A stretch of 64,000 nt of DNA from Euclidia mi (lineage: Eukaryota > Arthropoda > Insecta > Lepidoptera > Erebidae). The stretch spans positions 103,581,279-103,645,278 of the forward strand of contig OX123182.2 in NCBI GenBank assembly GCA_944739405.2, given 5' to 3'. Both the position numbers and the translations under genes were made by a program. Of the stretch, positions 10,674-22,625 are shown piece by piece. Each line of letters starts with the position of its first letter. Position 1 is the first letter of the stretch. A model generated the notes under the pieces. That model saw only the letters and a list, made by a program, of their open reading frames with translations. It did no database searches and was not told where the DNA came from.

Positions 10674-11570
10674 CCCCTCTGGGGCAGTCGTTACCTCACC
10701 ATGAGACTAACGCAATCTCAGAGGGCAGAGTAACAGCTTTCAATCAAACATCACCTTCATCGAGTAATATAAACAAAAAATGTATTACAAGATGAAAAGA
10801 AAGCTTACAACCGCAGGGCAGCTTTGTGGCGAGCTGAATGTGTGTGGCGACACTGCGGTCCCGAATGCTTCAGAGAGTCGGTCAGGGCCTCGTCTCCAGC
10901 TTGCCTTTACTGGCTGGTCGGGGTGGATTTCCAAGAGCGCCCGCAGGACTCTCAACTCTGGCTTGCCTTGGTCGGCCGGCCAGAGGGAAGCCGCAAGAGC
11001 TACTGGCTCGGGGGTGGAAGTGTCATTCTCAAGGGCGTAACTACGGGGAAACCCGCTCCGGGCCTCCGTTGTCAGGAGGCCCGCGATGGCGAAACCGGTG
11101 CCGCACCGCTCGACACCCCTAGCCACTCGCACCGGTGTTGCCCTCTGGCTACCTCTATGGCAGAGTTTGTTTGCTTTGGGCGGCTGTTAAGAGAGGGCCC
11201 ATCCAGTGAGTTGGCGAGTCACCACCTGCCATGCGGACGGATACTATTAGAGTATTACAGGCAGGTGCCGTTTTTCATCCATAGAATCATAATAATTACA
11301 AGTCCATCAAACACCCAATCCCATAAACCAATTAAATAAGGCTCCACATATTACAATAGTCTTACATGTGTTGCGGCTAGTCCATAGCTGTACTCAATAG
11401 TGCTGTTGTGGAGGCTCCGCGGCATTGTCCCATCCCATTTTAGATTAAAGCTCTCTACGGGCCTCTGCACGTTGGATCCATATCCCCGTGTAAGCCTCCC
11501 AAAGGTCCGGTTATTCTTTTGACACTAAAAGTTAGAAGAATAACCGTGTAACAGAGACACATAATAATTT
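10674..11570. other. GC-rich segment of unknown origin inside the compound insertion
   Basis: About 0.9 kb, markedly more GC-rich than its surroundings, starting right after TAATAATAATT with ACCCCTCTGGGGCAG. Several overlapping open frames exist on both strands, but none shows a known motif, so I treat them as composition artefacts. It may be the 5' or 3' untranslated part of a further TAA-targeting retroelement. An inverted repeat (CGGTTATTCTTC near 11510-11550) lies close to its right end. Confidence 0.5.
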
Positions 11571-13480
11571 ATTTATTTATCTTTCTACAAAAATAGTATA
11601 TATAATTCTAAGGTAAGTAAGTACTAAATTATAATGGGTGCCTGTACTAGGTTGGACCTGTGCCACAGGCGGTAAGAGCACTATCATATGTTTATTATGT
11701 TTACTACTAATTAAAATGTTTATACTAATACTTATTACTGCCTACACTATTTATAGTTACATAATTGCATGAGTACCTACAAGAGCAATGCATAGTTCGG
11801 AGTTATTTTTGTAATATAATATGCAATAACAAAGTCATGACATAGGTACAATTTATTTTAGCACTGCTAGCAAATCTTCGGTCTGTTTATACTCCAAAGA
11901 TTGTAAATACTTATACACTAATTGCTTACAGTTGAAATAATTTACGTCATATATAAACAGTATTTTGTTTAGTTTGTTATATATAAAAGGCCCTAAGAAA
12001 GCATAAAACCTGTTTGTCAAGACGAATTTAGATTCGAAAAGTGCAGTACATACAATATCTTTACGCCTCTTATTGTTAGTGAGATTAGTATCATAAGTTA
12101 GCGTGGTGTGCTGTTTTAGGACAATATACATTACGAAAAGCTGTCGTACAGTTAATACATTACATAGTTCATATAGGCGGTGCGTGGGAAAGCGAAAAGG
12201 CTTACAGATTGCCACTTTTAGAAGTGCTCTTTGGGCCCGTTCAATCGGCAACATTATGGATTTTGGAGCCCCGCCCCATGATGTGATACAATACTGTATA
12301 ATAGACTGACATAGGGCCTGATATACACGTATGATGAGCTTATTATCTGCTATGTAACGGAGCTTTTTAAAAACGAAAAATAGTTTACGTATCCTGGAAG
12401 TTAGGGCCGCTATATGTTGCTTAAAAGAGAGGCAATCGTCAAGTATTACTCCTAAGTATTTAATGTTAGTGGTATTATGGATAACAGGGCAAGTGCAAAG
12501 GTTAAGTGACGGGTCATTACAGTTATGAGCATATAAGGTGTTATTACTTAACTGAGTTGGGGGCTTCCGCATAGAGAATTTAAGGAATTTAGTTTTATCT
12601 GCGTTTAGCGTTAGAAGATTATATTTCAGCCAGTTGTTTACGATGTTAAATCCGCGTTGAGCAAGATCATGTACCTTCTCGGCTGTGTCAGCGGCAAAAA
12701 GGAGCGCTGTATCATCTGCATATGTAATAATTTTGCCATGATCTAAGGTTTGATTACAAAGGTCGTTAATGTAGACTAGGAAAAGGGTAGATGCGAGGAT
12801 ACTTCCTTGTGGAATGCCATATTGAGGTATTTTTAATTCTGCGCTAGAAAACTCGCCGATTCGAACACTTTGGTACCTGTCCTTTAAATAGTCAGCAAAG
12901 AATTTTAATTGTGTGCCTCTTATGCCAATGGCTTCCAGCTTTTTCAGAAGTTTAGGTATGGACACCGTGTCATAGGCCTTAGCTAAGTCAAGGAAAATTC
13001 CAATGACATGCTTTCTCTTCCCCAGTTCTTCTGTCACATAGTTCGTTAATTGATATACCGCATCTGCTGTAGACAACTTAGGTCTAAAACCGAACTGAGA
13101 AGTGGATAGCAGAGCGTTATTTTCTAAGTATGTCATTAATCTACGGTTGACTATTTTCTCTAAGACTTTAGCTATTGATGGTAATAGCGAAATTGGCCTG
13201 TAGTTTGTTATAAGACCTTTTGTACCGCTTTTGTAAATTGGGACTACCACTGCCTTTTTAAGGTATGTGGGAAAAACGCCCTCAGCAAGACATAGACGGT
13301 AAATGTGGGTCAGTGGAGGCACAAGAATATGTTTAAAATGCTTTAAGATGTTGTTACTAATGTTGTCCCATCCTGCTGCGCTGTTATTTTTTAAAGTTAG
13401 TATGACACGTTCCACTTCGTTTTCATCTGGATCTAACATAACAAACGATCTGCCGCTCTTTAAATGGGTTGAGAATTAAT
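11571..13480 (-). mobile_element. 5'-truncated Jockey/CR1-group LINE
   Basis: Minus-strand LINE that starts inside RT just upstream of the conserved fingers and runs to an A/T-rich 3' end (AAATAAATAAAT on the minus strand near 11571-11582). The endonuclease and ORF1 are absent because of 5' truncation. It interrupts the BEL/Pao RT. Confidence 0.8.
11853..13439 (-). pseudogene. LINE reverse transcriptase, open but 5'-truncated
   Basis: A 528-residue open frame with no internal stop. RT motifs in order: NYRPISLLPSIAKVLEK, FGFRPKLSTADAVYQL, FLDLAKAYDTV (motif A), GIPQGSILASTLFLVYIND (motif B) and TYADDTALLFA (catalytic motif C), then a C-terminal domain with YLGVILD. This is the layout of Jockey/CR1-group LINE ORF2 proteins, which are normally about 900 residues with an N-terminal apurinic-type endonuclease. 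That half is missing, so the copy cannot move alone. The ATG at the start is internal and not the native start. Confidence 0.85.
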
Positions 13481-15425
13481 GTATACGTCTTAATAGGGTC
13501 GTCTATATTGCTACGCCAAACTATTTGTTGCAAGTGCCTGTCAGATGGATGGATGGCTATCATTCTATACATCTTCTCAACGTCGGCCGACAGGACATAT
13601 TATGATGTCGAAATCGAAGAAGTATTGACAACAAGTCATCCTGAGCGGTAGGACCCACCATCTGTATGTCATTCAAGGAAACACCTGATGACGAAGGGCT
13701 GCTTGCATTAAATACGACACGTAGTTTAGTAGTCGTACTACTCTCGCGTAATATGCCGTGGTGAGGTATAAAATAGTCATTACGATTATCCTTTAAAGTT
13801 ACTACTTTATTTTCGCTCATATGGTTTAACTTTTCGTATTCTGACATAAAATCAATATATAATTCGCTAAATTCTCGTTTGTACTTTAGCCTACGTTCTA
13901 ATGAATGTAAACAATGCTTAGCCCTATTGTACGAATTTCCTAAAACATCAGGACTTTGTTTAAGCGGTATACGAACACAGAACCTACCATCGCGTAGGCG
14001 AGTGGTATTTTTAATAAAATGTTCCTCACACAACTTTTCCTCTGGCATATAATTAGACACTTCAGAGTTTATTTCCTCTAAATCCCAAAAAGTCTTTAAG
14101 TCGGCTCGTAGTTTCTCAATATCGCCACTAACTTGAGTAAAATTACATCTAATGTCCTCTGACATTTTGGTACAATGAGAGGTAATAGGCCCGGAAACTA
14201 TCCAACCTAACTTAGTTTCACATAAAACTGGCATATCAACGCCTAACTTTATTTGTTGTGATCCTAATAGATCCCAAAACAGGTCAGCACCGATTAAAAT
14301 ATTAATATCTGCGGGCTCATAAAACGTAGGATCAGCTAAACAGATATGAGAAGGCATTTTAAGAGCAGAAATGTCTATTTTTCGACATGGCACATCACTG
14401 GTTATTAATGGCAAAACAAGACAACAAAGCTTAACTTCATAGCTATTGTTGAGTGACGTCACTTTTACCTGACAAGTTTTGCCTACGCGAGAAATCACTT
14501 TATTTATGCCTAATATCGAACCATCAACATTACTTGTTAATAAATTTAACTGCGTACACAAACGCTCGGTTATAAACGAAGATGTGCTGCCGCTATCCAA
14601 AATAGCACGAACAACATGCTCACGACCCGAATAATGGTATAACTTAACTAATGCAGTTGATAATAATACGTCGCTAAAAGTTTTACAAGAACGAGCGACG
14701 CTTGCGGCCAGAGCAACATTACCTGTCTCACTAGAAGCGGACGGTAAACATATCGGTGGAGAGGGGCTATCAGATGATGCGTTGTTATACGTATGTTTAT
14801 TACGCGCATTGACATTAACACTCCTAGGCTCCGATGAATGAATTAATGCGTGATGTTTACTCTTACATGTTTTGCAACCTGATTTTCTACAATGATTGGC
14901 AAAATGACCCGTATGTAAACAGTTGTAGCAAACTTTATAATTAGGCAATATTTTAAGACGCTCATCAATACTCATAGCGAGAAATTGAGGACAATTATTC
15001 AGTGTATGATCCTCTTTACACTTAGGACAAACCTTTAAAGTCAATGCTGTGTGTAAATTATTAGAACCTTGCATCGTGACCATAGATTTTATCTTTGGAC
15101 GCAAATTAGATAACGTGTGAGAGGGATTATTATTGCGTGACAATTCTAAAGTTTCGACAAAGTCGGCACGGTTACGCATAAATTGAATGAAGGCATCAAA
15201 AGTAATCGCGTTATCTTTATCTACCCGGCTTTTATATTCCTCCCATTCACGATATGTTTTGTTATCTAATTTACGAGTGACCATGTAAATTAATAGTGTA
15301 TCCCAATGCTTAATTGGTTCGCCTAAAGTTTCTAAAGCTCGCAAATTCTTATTTAATGAATCTATCAAACCTTTGAGGGATACTGAAGATTCCTTTGTCA
15401 GTACGTCTAAATTAAATAAAGCTGA
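13481..15425 (-). pseudogene. BEL/Pao gag C-terminus, protease and RT N-terminus
   Basis: Minus-strand translation gives the end of gag (SLNKNLRALETLGEPIKHWD), then two cysteine knuckles (CPKCKEDHTLNNCPQF and CYNCLHTGHFANHC). The protease follows with active-site ILDSGSTSSF, then IGADLFWDLLG and TKLGWIVSGP. The pre-RT block (FWDLEEI, FIKNTTRLRDGRFCVRIPL) leads into RT (LRVVFNASSPSSSG). The stretch from 15368 to 13560 is open; after a break near 13600 the RT continues as KMYRMIAIHPSDRHLQQIV until the frame is cut at 13481. The right edge is cut within gag by the insertion at 15426. Confidence 0.9.
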
Positions 15426-17486
15426 CTAGCTGTCCCGGCGAACTCCGTCTCGCTTTTTTAAAGTATTTTCTTTTTCATTTTCTTACTTAACTCTTCTCCA
15501 AAGAATTCAGAACAAAGTTACCAAGAAGATCAGTGTTTAATCTATTAATTGCCAGGCAAAGTTGTTTTGCCATATAAATTATTTCTAGGGTAGAAAAACT
15601 AACTGAAGATGCGGACGTGATAACTGATCTAGTGATATGATAAAATTACTCATTGGGCTATTAAATAATTAAATAAATTGCAAGTCTGACTCGCCCATGA
15701 AGGGTTCCGTGGTAGACGTATCCACTTAACATAGCCATTATCTGCATCGAACATCAAATACCTAATAATAATAATTTCAATTAAATAATATATTGATTTT
15801 CCATCTGCCATATTTGATCACGAAACAGATGTTATATACGAATGCCACATGCGTTATAACGGCGGAGCCGATAAGCATATTGATTTAATAGAATTTTACC
15901 ATCCGGCACCTTTGATTTTCCATCCGCCATCTTCGATATCCCATTTGCCATCTTTGATTACGAAGTAGATGTTGTATTTGCATTCCTCATAGCTTAAAAC
16001 ATCGGAGAGGATACCCATATTGATTTAAAAAATGTTTCATCCGCCATCTTTGATTTCCCATCCGCCATCTTTGATCACGAAAAAGATGTTTTAATTGGAG
16101 TCGCCATCCCTTAAAACATCGGAGACGATTACCATATTGATTTTTTAAAACTTTCCCATCCGCCATCTTTGATTTCCCATCCGCCATATTTGATCACGAA
16201 ATAGATGATGGATTTGGATTCCCCATCCCTTCAATCATCAGAGACGATACCCATATTGATTTTTAAAATTTTCTCATCCACCATCTTTGATTTCTTGACC
16301 GCCATCTTTGATCACGAAATAGATGGTGTTTTTGAATTCCCCATTCCTTAAAAAATCGGAGACGATACCCATATCGACTTTAAAAAAAAACCCGTCCACC
16401 ATCTTTGATTTCCTATCCGCCATCTTTGATCACGAAATAGATGTTGTATTTATATTCACCATCCCTTCAATCATCAGAGACGATACCCATATTGATTTTT
16501 TTAATTTTTCCCATCCGCCATCTTTGATTTCCCATCCGCCATCTTGAATCACGAAATAGATGTTGTATTTGGATTTCACATCCCTTTAAACATCGGAGAC
16601 GATACCCATATTGTTTTTTTTTTTAATTTCCCATCCGCCATCTTTGATCACGAAATACATGGTGTTTTTGAATTCCCCATTCCTTTAAATATCGGAGACA
16701 ATAGCCATATCGACTTTAAAAAAATCCCGTCCGCCATCTTTGATTTCCTATCCGCCATCTTTGATCACGAAATAGATGTTGTATTTAGATTCCCCATCCT
16801 TTTTAACATCGCAGACGATACCAATACTGATTTTGTTAAATTTTCCCATCCGCCATCTTTGATTTCCATTCCGCCATCTTTGATCATGAAATAGATGGCG
16901 TATTTCGATTCCCCACCCCTTAAAATATCGAAGGCGATACCCATATTGATTTTTAAACTCATCCGCCATCTTTGATTTCCCGTCCGCCATCTTGGATCAC
17001 AAAATAAATTTCATATTATTAATCAGCGTCCCGGAAATCTCGAAAACGATACCCATATAGGTAGGTTGTATCCTATTCGTTTAGCTTTTTTTTGCCTTTG
17101 ACCCAACCCTCCCCCTTCTCGTTTGATTATTTTATTATTTTTGTCTGGCCCCTAAAAGTTGCGGCGTAATTTTATATAGCCTATAGCCTTTCGGAATAAT
17201 TGAGCTATCATAGGCAATAACAATTTTCAAAATCCGACTGCTAGTTCCTGAGATTAGCCAACATTATCTTTTAGCCTTTTTAGCCTTTTGCCCGGCCCCA
17301 AAGGGTTGAAGCGTTATGTTATATAGCGTATAGCCTTCCAGAATAACTAAGCTATCGTATACAAAAAGAATTTTCCAGATCCGACCAGTAGTTCCTGAGA
17401 TTAGCGCGTTCAAACAAACAAACAAACAAACAAATAAACAAACAAACAAACAAACAAACAAACTCTTCCGCTTTATTATATTAGTA
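15426..17486 (+). repeat. Satellite-bearing element, tandem copy 1
   Basis: Starts CTAGCTGTCCCGGCGAAC and ends TTTATTATATTAGTA at 17486. Order: ~450-bp head, satellite array, ~180-bp region with CCTATAGCC blocks, a (CAAA)n tract at about 17410-17460, then the terminal CTCTTCCGC block. A fragment like the one inserted in the right LTR (GCAAGTCTGACTCGCCC, about 15676) sits in the head. Compare copy 2. Confidence 0.75.
15895..17070. repeat. ~118-bp satellite array 1
   Basis: Imperfect tandem repeats of about 115-120 bp. Each typically carries one or two copies of CATCCGCCATCTTTGAT, then CACGAAATAGATG, then ATCGGAGACGATACCCATA. The open frames through the array are by-products of the repeat and not genes. 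Confidence 0.9.
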
Positions 17487-19700
17487 CTAGCTGACCCAGC
17501 GAACTCCGTATCGCTTTTTAACAGTTTTTATTTAATTCCCTTTTTTCCAAGCCCCTTTTCCAAAGTTACCATGGACTTAGCGCTTAATCTCTTATCATTT
17601 CAGAGTCTATAAATGATGAACAAACAAACATAGATTTTTATATAATATTGAATTCCCCATTCCTTAAAATATCGGAGACGATACCCATATCGACTTTAAA
17701 AACATCGCGTCCGCCATCTTTGAATTCCTATCCGCCATCTTTGATCACGAAATAGATGTTGTATTTGGATTCACCATCCTTTAAATCATCAGAGACGATA
17801 CCCATATTGATTTTTTTAATTTTTCCCATCCGCCATCTTTGATTTCCCATCCGCCATCTTGAATCACGAAATAGAAGTTGTATTTGGATTCTCCATCCCT
17901 TTAAACATCGGAGACGATACCCATATTGATTTAAAAAAAAATCCCATCCGCCATCTTTCATAAAAAAAAAGATGGTGTTTTTGAATTTCCCATTCCTTAA
18001 AACATCGAGACGATACACATATCGACTTTAAAAAAAATCCCGTCCGCCATCTTTGATTTCCTATCCGCCATCTTTAATCACGAAATAGATGTTGTATTTA
18101 GATTCGCCATCCCTTAAAACGTCGGAGACGATAACCATATTGATTTTTTTAAACTTTCCCATCCGCCATCTTTGATTTCTCATCCGCCATCTTTGATCAA
18201 GAAATAGATGTCGGATTTGGATTCCCCATCCCTTCAAATATTGGAGATGACACTCATATTGATTTAAAAAAAAATCCCATCCGCCATCTTTGATCACGAA
18301 ATAGATGTTGTATTTAGATTCGCCATCCCTTAAAACATCGGAGACGATAACCATATTGATTTTTTTAAATTTTCCCATCCGCCATCTTTGATTTCTCATC
18401 CGCCATCTTTGATCAAGAAATAGATGTCGGATTTGGATTCCCCATCCCTTTAAATATTGGAGATGACACCCATATTGATTTTAAAAAAATCCCATCCGCC
18501 ATCTTTGATCACGAAATAGACGGTGGTTTTGAATTCCCCATTCCTTAAAATATCGGAGACGATACCCATATTGATTTTTAAAATTTTTCCCATCCGCCAT
18601 TTTTGATTTCCCATCCGCCAGCTTGAATCACGAAAATGATGTTGTATTTGGATTCCCCATCCCTTAAAACATCGGAGACGATAACCATATCGATTTTTTT
18701 AAACTTTCCCATCCGCCATCTTTGATTTCGCATCCGCCATCTTTGATCACGAAATAGATGTCGGATTTTGATTCCCCATCCCTTTAAATATTGGAGATGA
18801 CACCCATATTGATTTTAAAAAAATTCCCATCCGCCATCTTTGATCACGAAATAGATGGTGGTTTTGAATTCCCCATTCCTTTAAATATCGGAGACGATAC
18901 CCATATTGATTTTTTAAATTTTTCCCATCCGCCATTTTTGATTTCCCATCCGCCATCTTGAATCACGAAAAAGATGTAGTATTTGGATTCCCCATCCCTT
19001 TAAACATCGGAGACGATACCAATATTGATTTTTTAAATTTTCCCATCCGCCATCTTTGATTGCCCATCCGCCATCTTTGATTGCCCATCCGCCATCTTTG
19101 ATCACGAAATAGATGTTGTATTTCGATTCTCCACCCCTTCAAATATCGAAGGCGATACCCATATTGATATTTAAAATTTTCTCATCCGCCATCTTTGATT
19201 TCCCGTCCGCCATTTTGGATCACTAAATAAATTTCATATTATTAATCAGCGTCCCGAAAATCTCGAAAACGATACCCATATAGATTGTATCCTATTCGTT
19301 TAGCCTTTTTTGCCTTTGACCCAACCCTCCCCCTTCTCGTTTGACCATTTTATTATTTTTGTCTAGCCCCTAAAAGTTGTGGCGTAATTTTATATAGCCT
19401 ATAGCCTTTCGGAATAATTGGGCTATCATAGGCAATAACAATTTTTAAAATCCGACTGCTAGTTCCTGAGATTAGCCAACATAATGTTTAAGCCTTTTTA
19501 GCCTTTTGCCCGGCCCCAAAGGGTCGAAGCGTTATGTTATATAGCCTATAGCCTTCCGGAATAACTGGGCTATTGTATGCAAAAAGAATTTTTCAGATCC
19601 GACCGGCAGTTCCTGAGATTAGCGCGTTCAAACAAACAAACAAACAAACAAACAAACAAACAAACAAACAAACAAACTCTTCCGCTTTATTATATTAGTA
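17487..19700 (+). repeat. Satellite-bearing element, tandem copy 2
   Basis: Begins immediately after copy 1 with CTAGCTGACCCAGCGAAC and ends with the same ATTATATTAGTA terminus. Head, array, (CAAA)n tract (about 19630-19676) and tail match copy 1 in order, but the array is longer. The abutting ends mean a head-to-tail dimer. Confidence 0.75.
17650..19275. repeat. ~118-bp satellite array 2
   Basis: Same unit as array 1. One local triplication of the CCGCCATCTTTGAT half-unit occurs at about 19046-19100. Runs into the same GTCCCGAAAATCTCG boundary block as array 1. Confidence 0.9.
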
Positions 19701-19904
19701 TAGATAGATGTATAATTTTTTTTTATCTGTCAATATTTTACTATCAAAATTAAAAATATAGATAAACAACTTTTTTTTATAAGTAAGAAAATAGGTTTTA
19801 TTTTTGTTATCCAGCTTAATATTTCTGTGAGAAGCACGATTTATTTTGTTTTGTGTATGGGTGTGATTAATCCATCATAATTTAGAAATGTAATAATGAC
19901 GTTT

Positions 19905-20212
19905 ATAGTTTTGGTCGAAATTGTAGCTTTGGTAGCAATCGTAAGTAACATCGCTACCAAAACTACGATATATGCCAAAAATACAATTTCTACTAAAACT
20001 ACTATTCCTACCAAAAATTATATTCCTATCAAAACTACTATTTGTACCAAAACTACTATTCGTACTAACACTATCATATCTACCATATTTTCAAAACTAC
20101 CATTTCTACCAAAACCGCCGGTGGTGTCAAAAGTACCTACCTTTACACTCAAAACTACTATCCTTACCAAAGCTACAATTTCTACCACAACTACCACTTG
20201 TAATAATATAAT
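19905..20212. repeat. ~18-bp minisatellite with an orientation flip
   Basis: Repeats of AAAACTACTATTCCTACC with variants. The first part (about 19910-19945) carries the unit on the opposite strand (TTTGGTAGCAATCG), then it flips at about 19950 to ATCGCTACCAAAAC. Open frames on both strands reflect only the repeat. Confidence 0.8.
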
Positions 20213-21013
20213 TATATGACAATAGTACCTACTATGAACCGCTGTAATATGTTCCACATAAAAATAATTAAGATGCCCGAAGAAAGTCCGTAATTTAAAA
20301 ACACAAAAATTTTCTTAACATAAAACGTAAAGGAAATTCCTCAACATCAGAGATCAGTTCACCCAACGGGTGAAACCGACGAACGGGTTCGGGGAATATT
20401 ACCTGCCTTCAGCGATAATTCACTATAGTGATAATTTGATTAACATCGGGTATAACTTTACACACCACCACACTCACACCCGAATGAAAGTAAGGCAAGG
20501 TCACCTTAAGGAGGCATAACGTTTTTCCTGGCAGTTACTGCAAGGAACTTATTAGATGCCATAAAAATATTTTTGAATTTAGAACCGTCCATGTAGAGAG
20601 AAAGCAATGGAATCCTAAGAAATTTATAGGAAAATATTGAAAAATAAGTTCAATGTCCACACCTATCTTCCTTCAAACTTACCCAATTTAAATGAGCATT
20701 CCATCAAATGAAAGAGCTCTTTTCAGCGCGTGTTTTAGGCCTATAACGAAACGCCTACCTCAATGAGAACCAGATATATAGAAGCATTAGTTTTTACATT
20801 TAGTCATTGACTACGGCTACGAAAACGTAAAAAATGTATGGGAGAAAACTGTTTTTGCATATAACTTGATGAATGTGCAAGTTAGGTAATTTCTAATGCT
20901 TGATGACAAATCTGTGCAGCGAGATCTTCCATTTAAAAAAAAATCATGCGAATCGGTTCGGTAGAACGGGCTGGCCGACTCGTATTATAAAACACAAATT
21001 CTTTTAATATATA
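20213..21013. other. Unassigned right part of the compound insertion
   Basis: No ORF with recognisable motifs. The last ~80 bp (CGAATCGGTTCGG, then CTTTTAATATATA) look like the 3' end of the same CTAG-headed family as at 15426, which suggests an outer element into which the dimer was nested. Confidence 0.45.
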
Positions 21014-21630
21014 GATAAGTGATTCTGAATGAGCAATCTTTTATTATCAAATCGTTCGCATAATATCTTCCAAGCTACTGCGTAGTTGTCAGCAGAAAAC
21101 TCTGTCGACTGGAGTACCACATCCGCGGACCCCTCCAGTGACAAACGCAAATAGTGGAACTTATTAATGTTGTCTAGTTTATCATTAGAATGAACGAGGC
21201 TCGCAAAAGAATCGTGAAACTCTAACCAATCACTGTAAGAACCGTTAAATTTTGGTAGCTGTATAGTAGGTAACTTAACTGGCTTGTATTTACTGGCACG
21301 CTTACTATTATCGCTATTAATTGATGGACTTACTTGATTATATTTACCTAATAGATGTTGTGCCCTAGATAAGGATTTATAATATAACGATTCAAAATCG
21401 GAACGTTCAGTATACTGCAATTTAATATCTTCAACAATACATTCGAAACGCAGTTGAACCTCATCATATTGGTCGTACAAACACTCAATCTTGCCTATGC
21501 GCAGTTAAAATTCAGTGACATCACAGTTCGTCAAGGAGCTTTCATCAAGCGAGTCCAAATAATTAATAAATGCAGTTAATCTGCCTTTATAACTGCCTCG
21601 CCTCTTCACTAACTCCTTTTCCTCGGACAT
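21014..21630 (-). pseudogene. BEL/Pao gag N-terminus
   Basis: The start ATG is the complement of 21628-21630 and gives MSEEKELVKRRGSYKGRLTA. That is a typical BEL/Pao gag opening, and it is the first ATG after the leader. Codon 42 is an in-frame stop (complement of 21505-21507). The frame then continues as CLYDQYDEVQLRFE, PTIQLPKFNGSYSDWLEFHD and the retrotransposon gag block WKILCERFDNKRLLIQNHL before the insertion at 21013. This part forms the capsid in intact elements. Confidence 0.88.
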
Positions 21631-22494
21631 TATGGGTAACGAGTGCTGTCGACCTGGAATTTATACACAAAAAAGTTAATTTTAGGTAACAAATAGCTCA
21701 AATTGCGCCGGTACAGAGTGTGGTTCAAATTTAGTTTCTTGCTAGGTACCTACCCACGCATACAAGAAAATAAATACGAAATATAATTTCTAGATGTATA
21801 AATCTACAAATAATTACACAAATATTAGAAAAGCTGCTAAATCTTTTTTTAATTATGTAAATACAATTAATAGTAGCCAAATAACTTTGCACAGAAAAGT
21901 TTTCTAATAAGTGACAACCTACCTACTTAACAAATTAATGGTTGCAAAAACACAATAATACAATATTTTAACAAAATTACACAATAAGTACGCTAATCTG
22001 GTTATAATTAACGATAGTGAGCAATAAATAATATCGTAATAAACCTTACACTCAAAATTGTGATACGTAAGCTAACTAGGTAGTTAAGTACCTACCGCTG
22101 CATGAAAGTTAATGTGAATAGTTGCCGTTAAAATGACGAAATAGTTAAAATGTAGCACTAATACTACTTATCAAATGATAGTAACTAATTAACAGTCTAA
22201 TATAAAGTATTTACTTTATTACGGACAACTAGCACTATGCAACGTTTGCCTAAATGAACACAATATATGTATTAACAATATAGGTAATCCACTAACCTTA
22301 TAATTATTCCCTGGATAAATATTACCTTATCGAGTGTTGGGTACCGATTTAAACCAATTAACGGCGTACTTGATCCAAAAATACGAATATCCAAGCCGGT
22401 TCAAAATCCAATAATTTGGTGACGAATCCTCTCAAAACTCGTAGATAATTTTAATGCGATCAGCTGATTTCTCATCCGCTCGTAATGGACCATA
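21631..22494 (-). other. BEL/Pao 5' leader
   Basis: About 0.86 kb of AT-rich non-coding sequence between the 5' LTR and the gag ATG. A primer-binding site should lie just inside the LTR (next to 22494), but I could not match it confidently to a tRNA. Confidence 0.7.
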
Positions 22495-22625
22495 TGTGCG
22501 GGATTCACTGGACTTCGAGAGATAGAACGATCTTGGAAACTTTGGATGACGTGTAATCTTTGCAGCTTACAAAAGCAGAGTGAAGGATTATCCAAATCAT
22601 ATACAGCAGGTACATTTTATAAAAA

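Larger units (their letters stand above)
9003..13480. mobile_element. Compound insertion inside BEL/Pao reverse transcriptase
   Basis: The RT reading breaks off at about 9003 and resumes at about 13481 (KMYRMIAIHPSDRHLQQ, then KTYTL). ATTAA occurs at both junctions and may be a short target duplication. The block contains, left to right, a TAA microsatellite, a plus-strand Dong-like fragment, another TAA microsatellite, a GC-rich segment and a minus-strand Jockey/CR1-like LINE. At least two separate insertion events are needed. Confidence 0.8.
15426..21013 (+). mobile_element. 5.6-kb compound insertion inside BEL/Pao gag
   Basis: Gag reads ...IQNHL on the right (21014 onward, minus strand) and resumes as ALFNLDVLTKESS left of 15426, so the boundaries are precise to about 2 bp. 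Only GA is repeated at the two edges (15424-15425 and 21014-21015), meaning little or no target duplication. It begins CTAGCTGTCCCGGCGAACTC and ends CTTTTAATATATA. Inside are two tandem satellite-bearing elements, an 18-bp minisatellite and about 0.8 kb of unassigned sequence. Confidence 0.8.

Noticed and set aside
10785..11339. Several 90-170-codon frames on both strands
   Set aside because: Same GC-composition effect; no recognisable motif on either strand.
17408..17461. (CAAA)n tract as a LINE poly(A)-like tail
   Set aside because: It is followed by a conserved ~25-bp terminal block in every copy, so it is internal to the element.
16323..19105. Many 60-116-codon open frames on both strands through the satellite region
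   Set aside because: They repeat the same peptide because the DNA is tandem; frames shift with unit length; no motifs.
15895..19275. CRISPR-like array
   Set aside because: Units are ~118 bp of imperfect tandem repeat with no unique spacers, in a eukaryotic context without cas genes.
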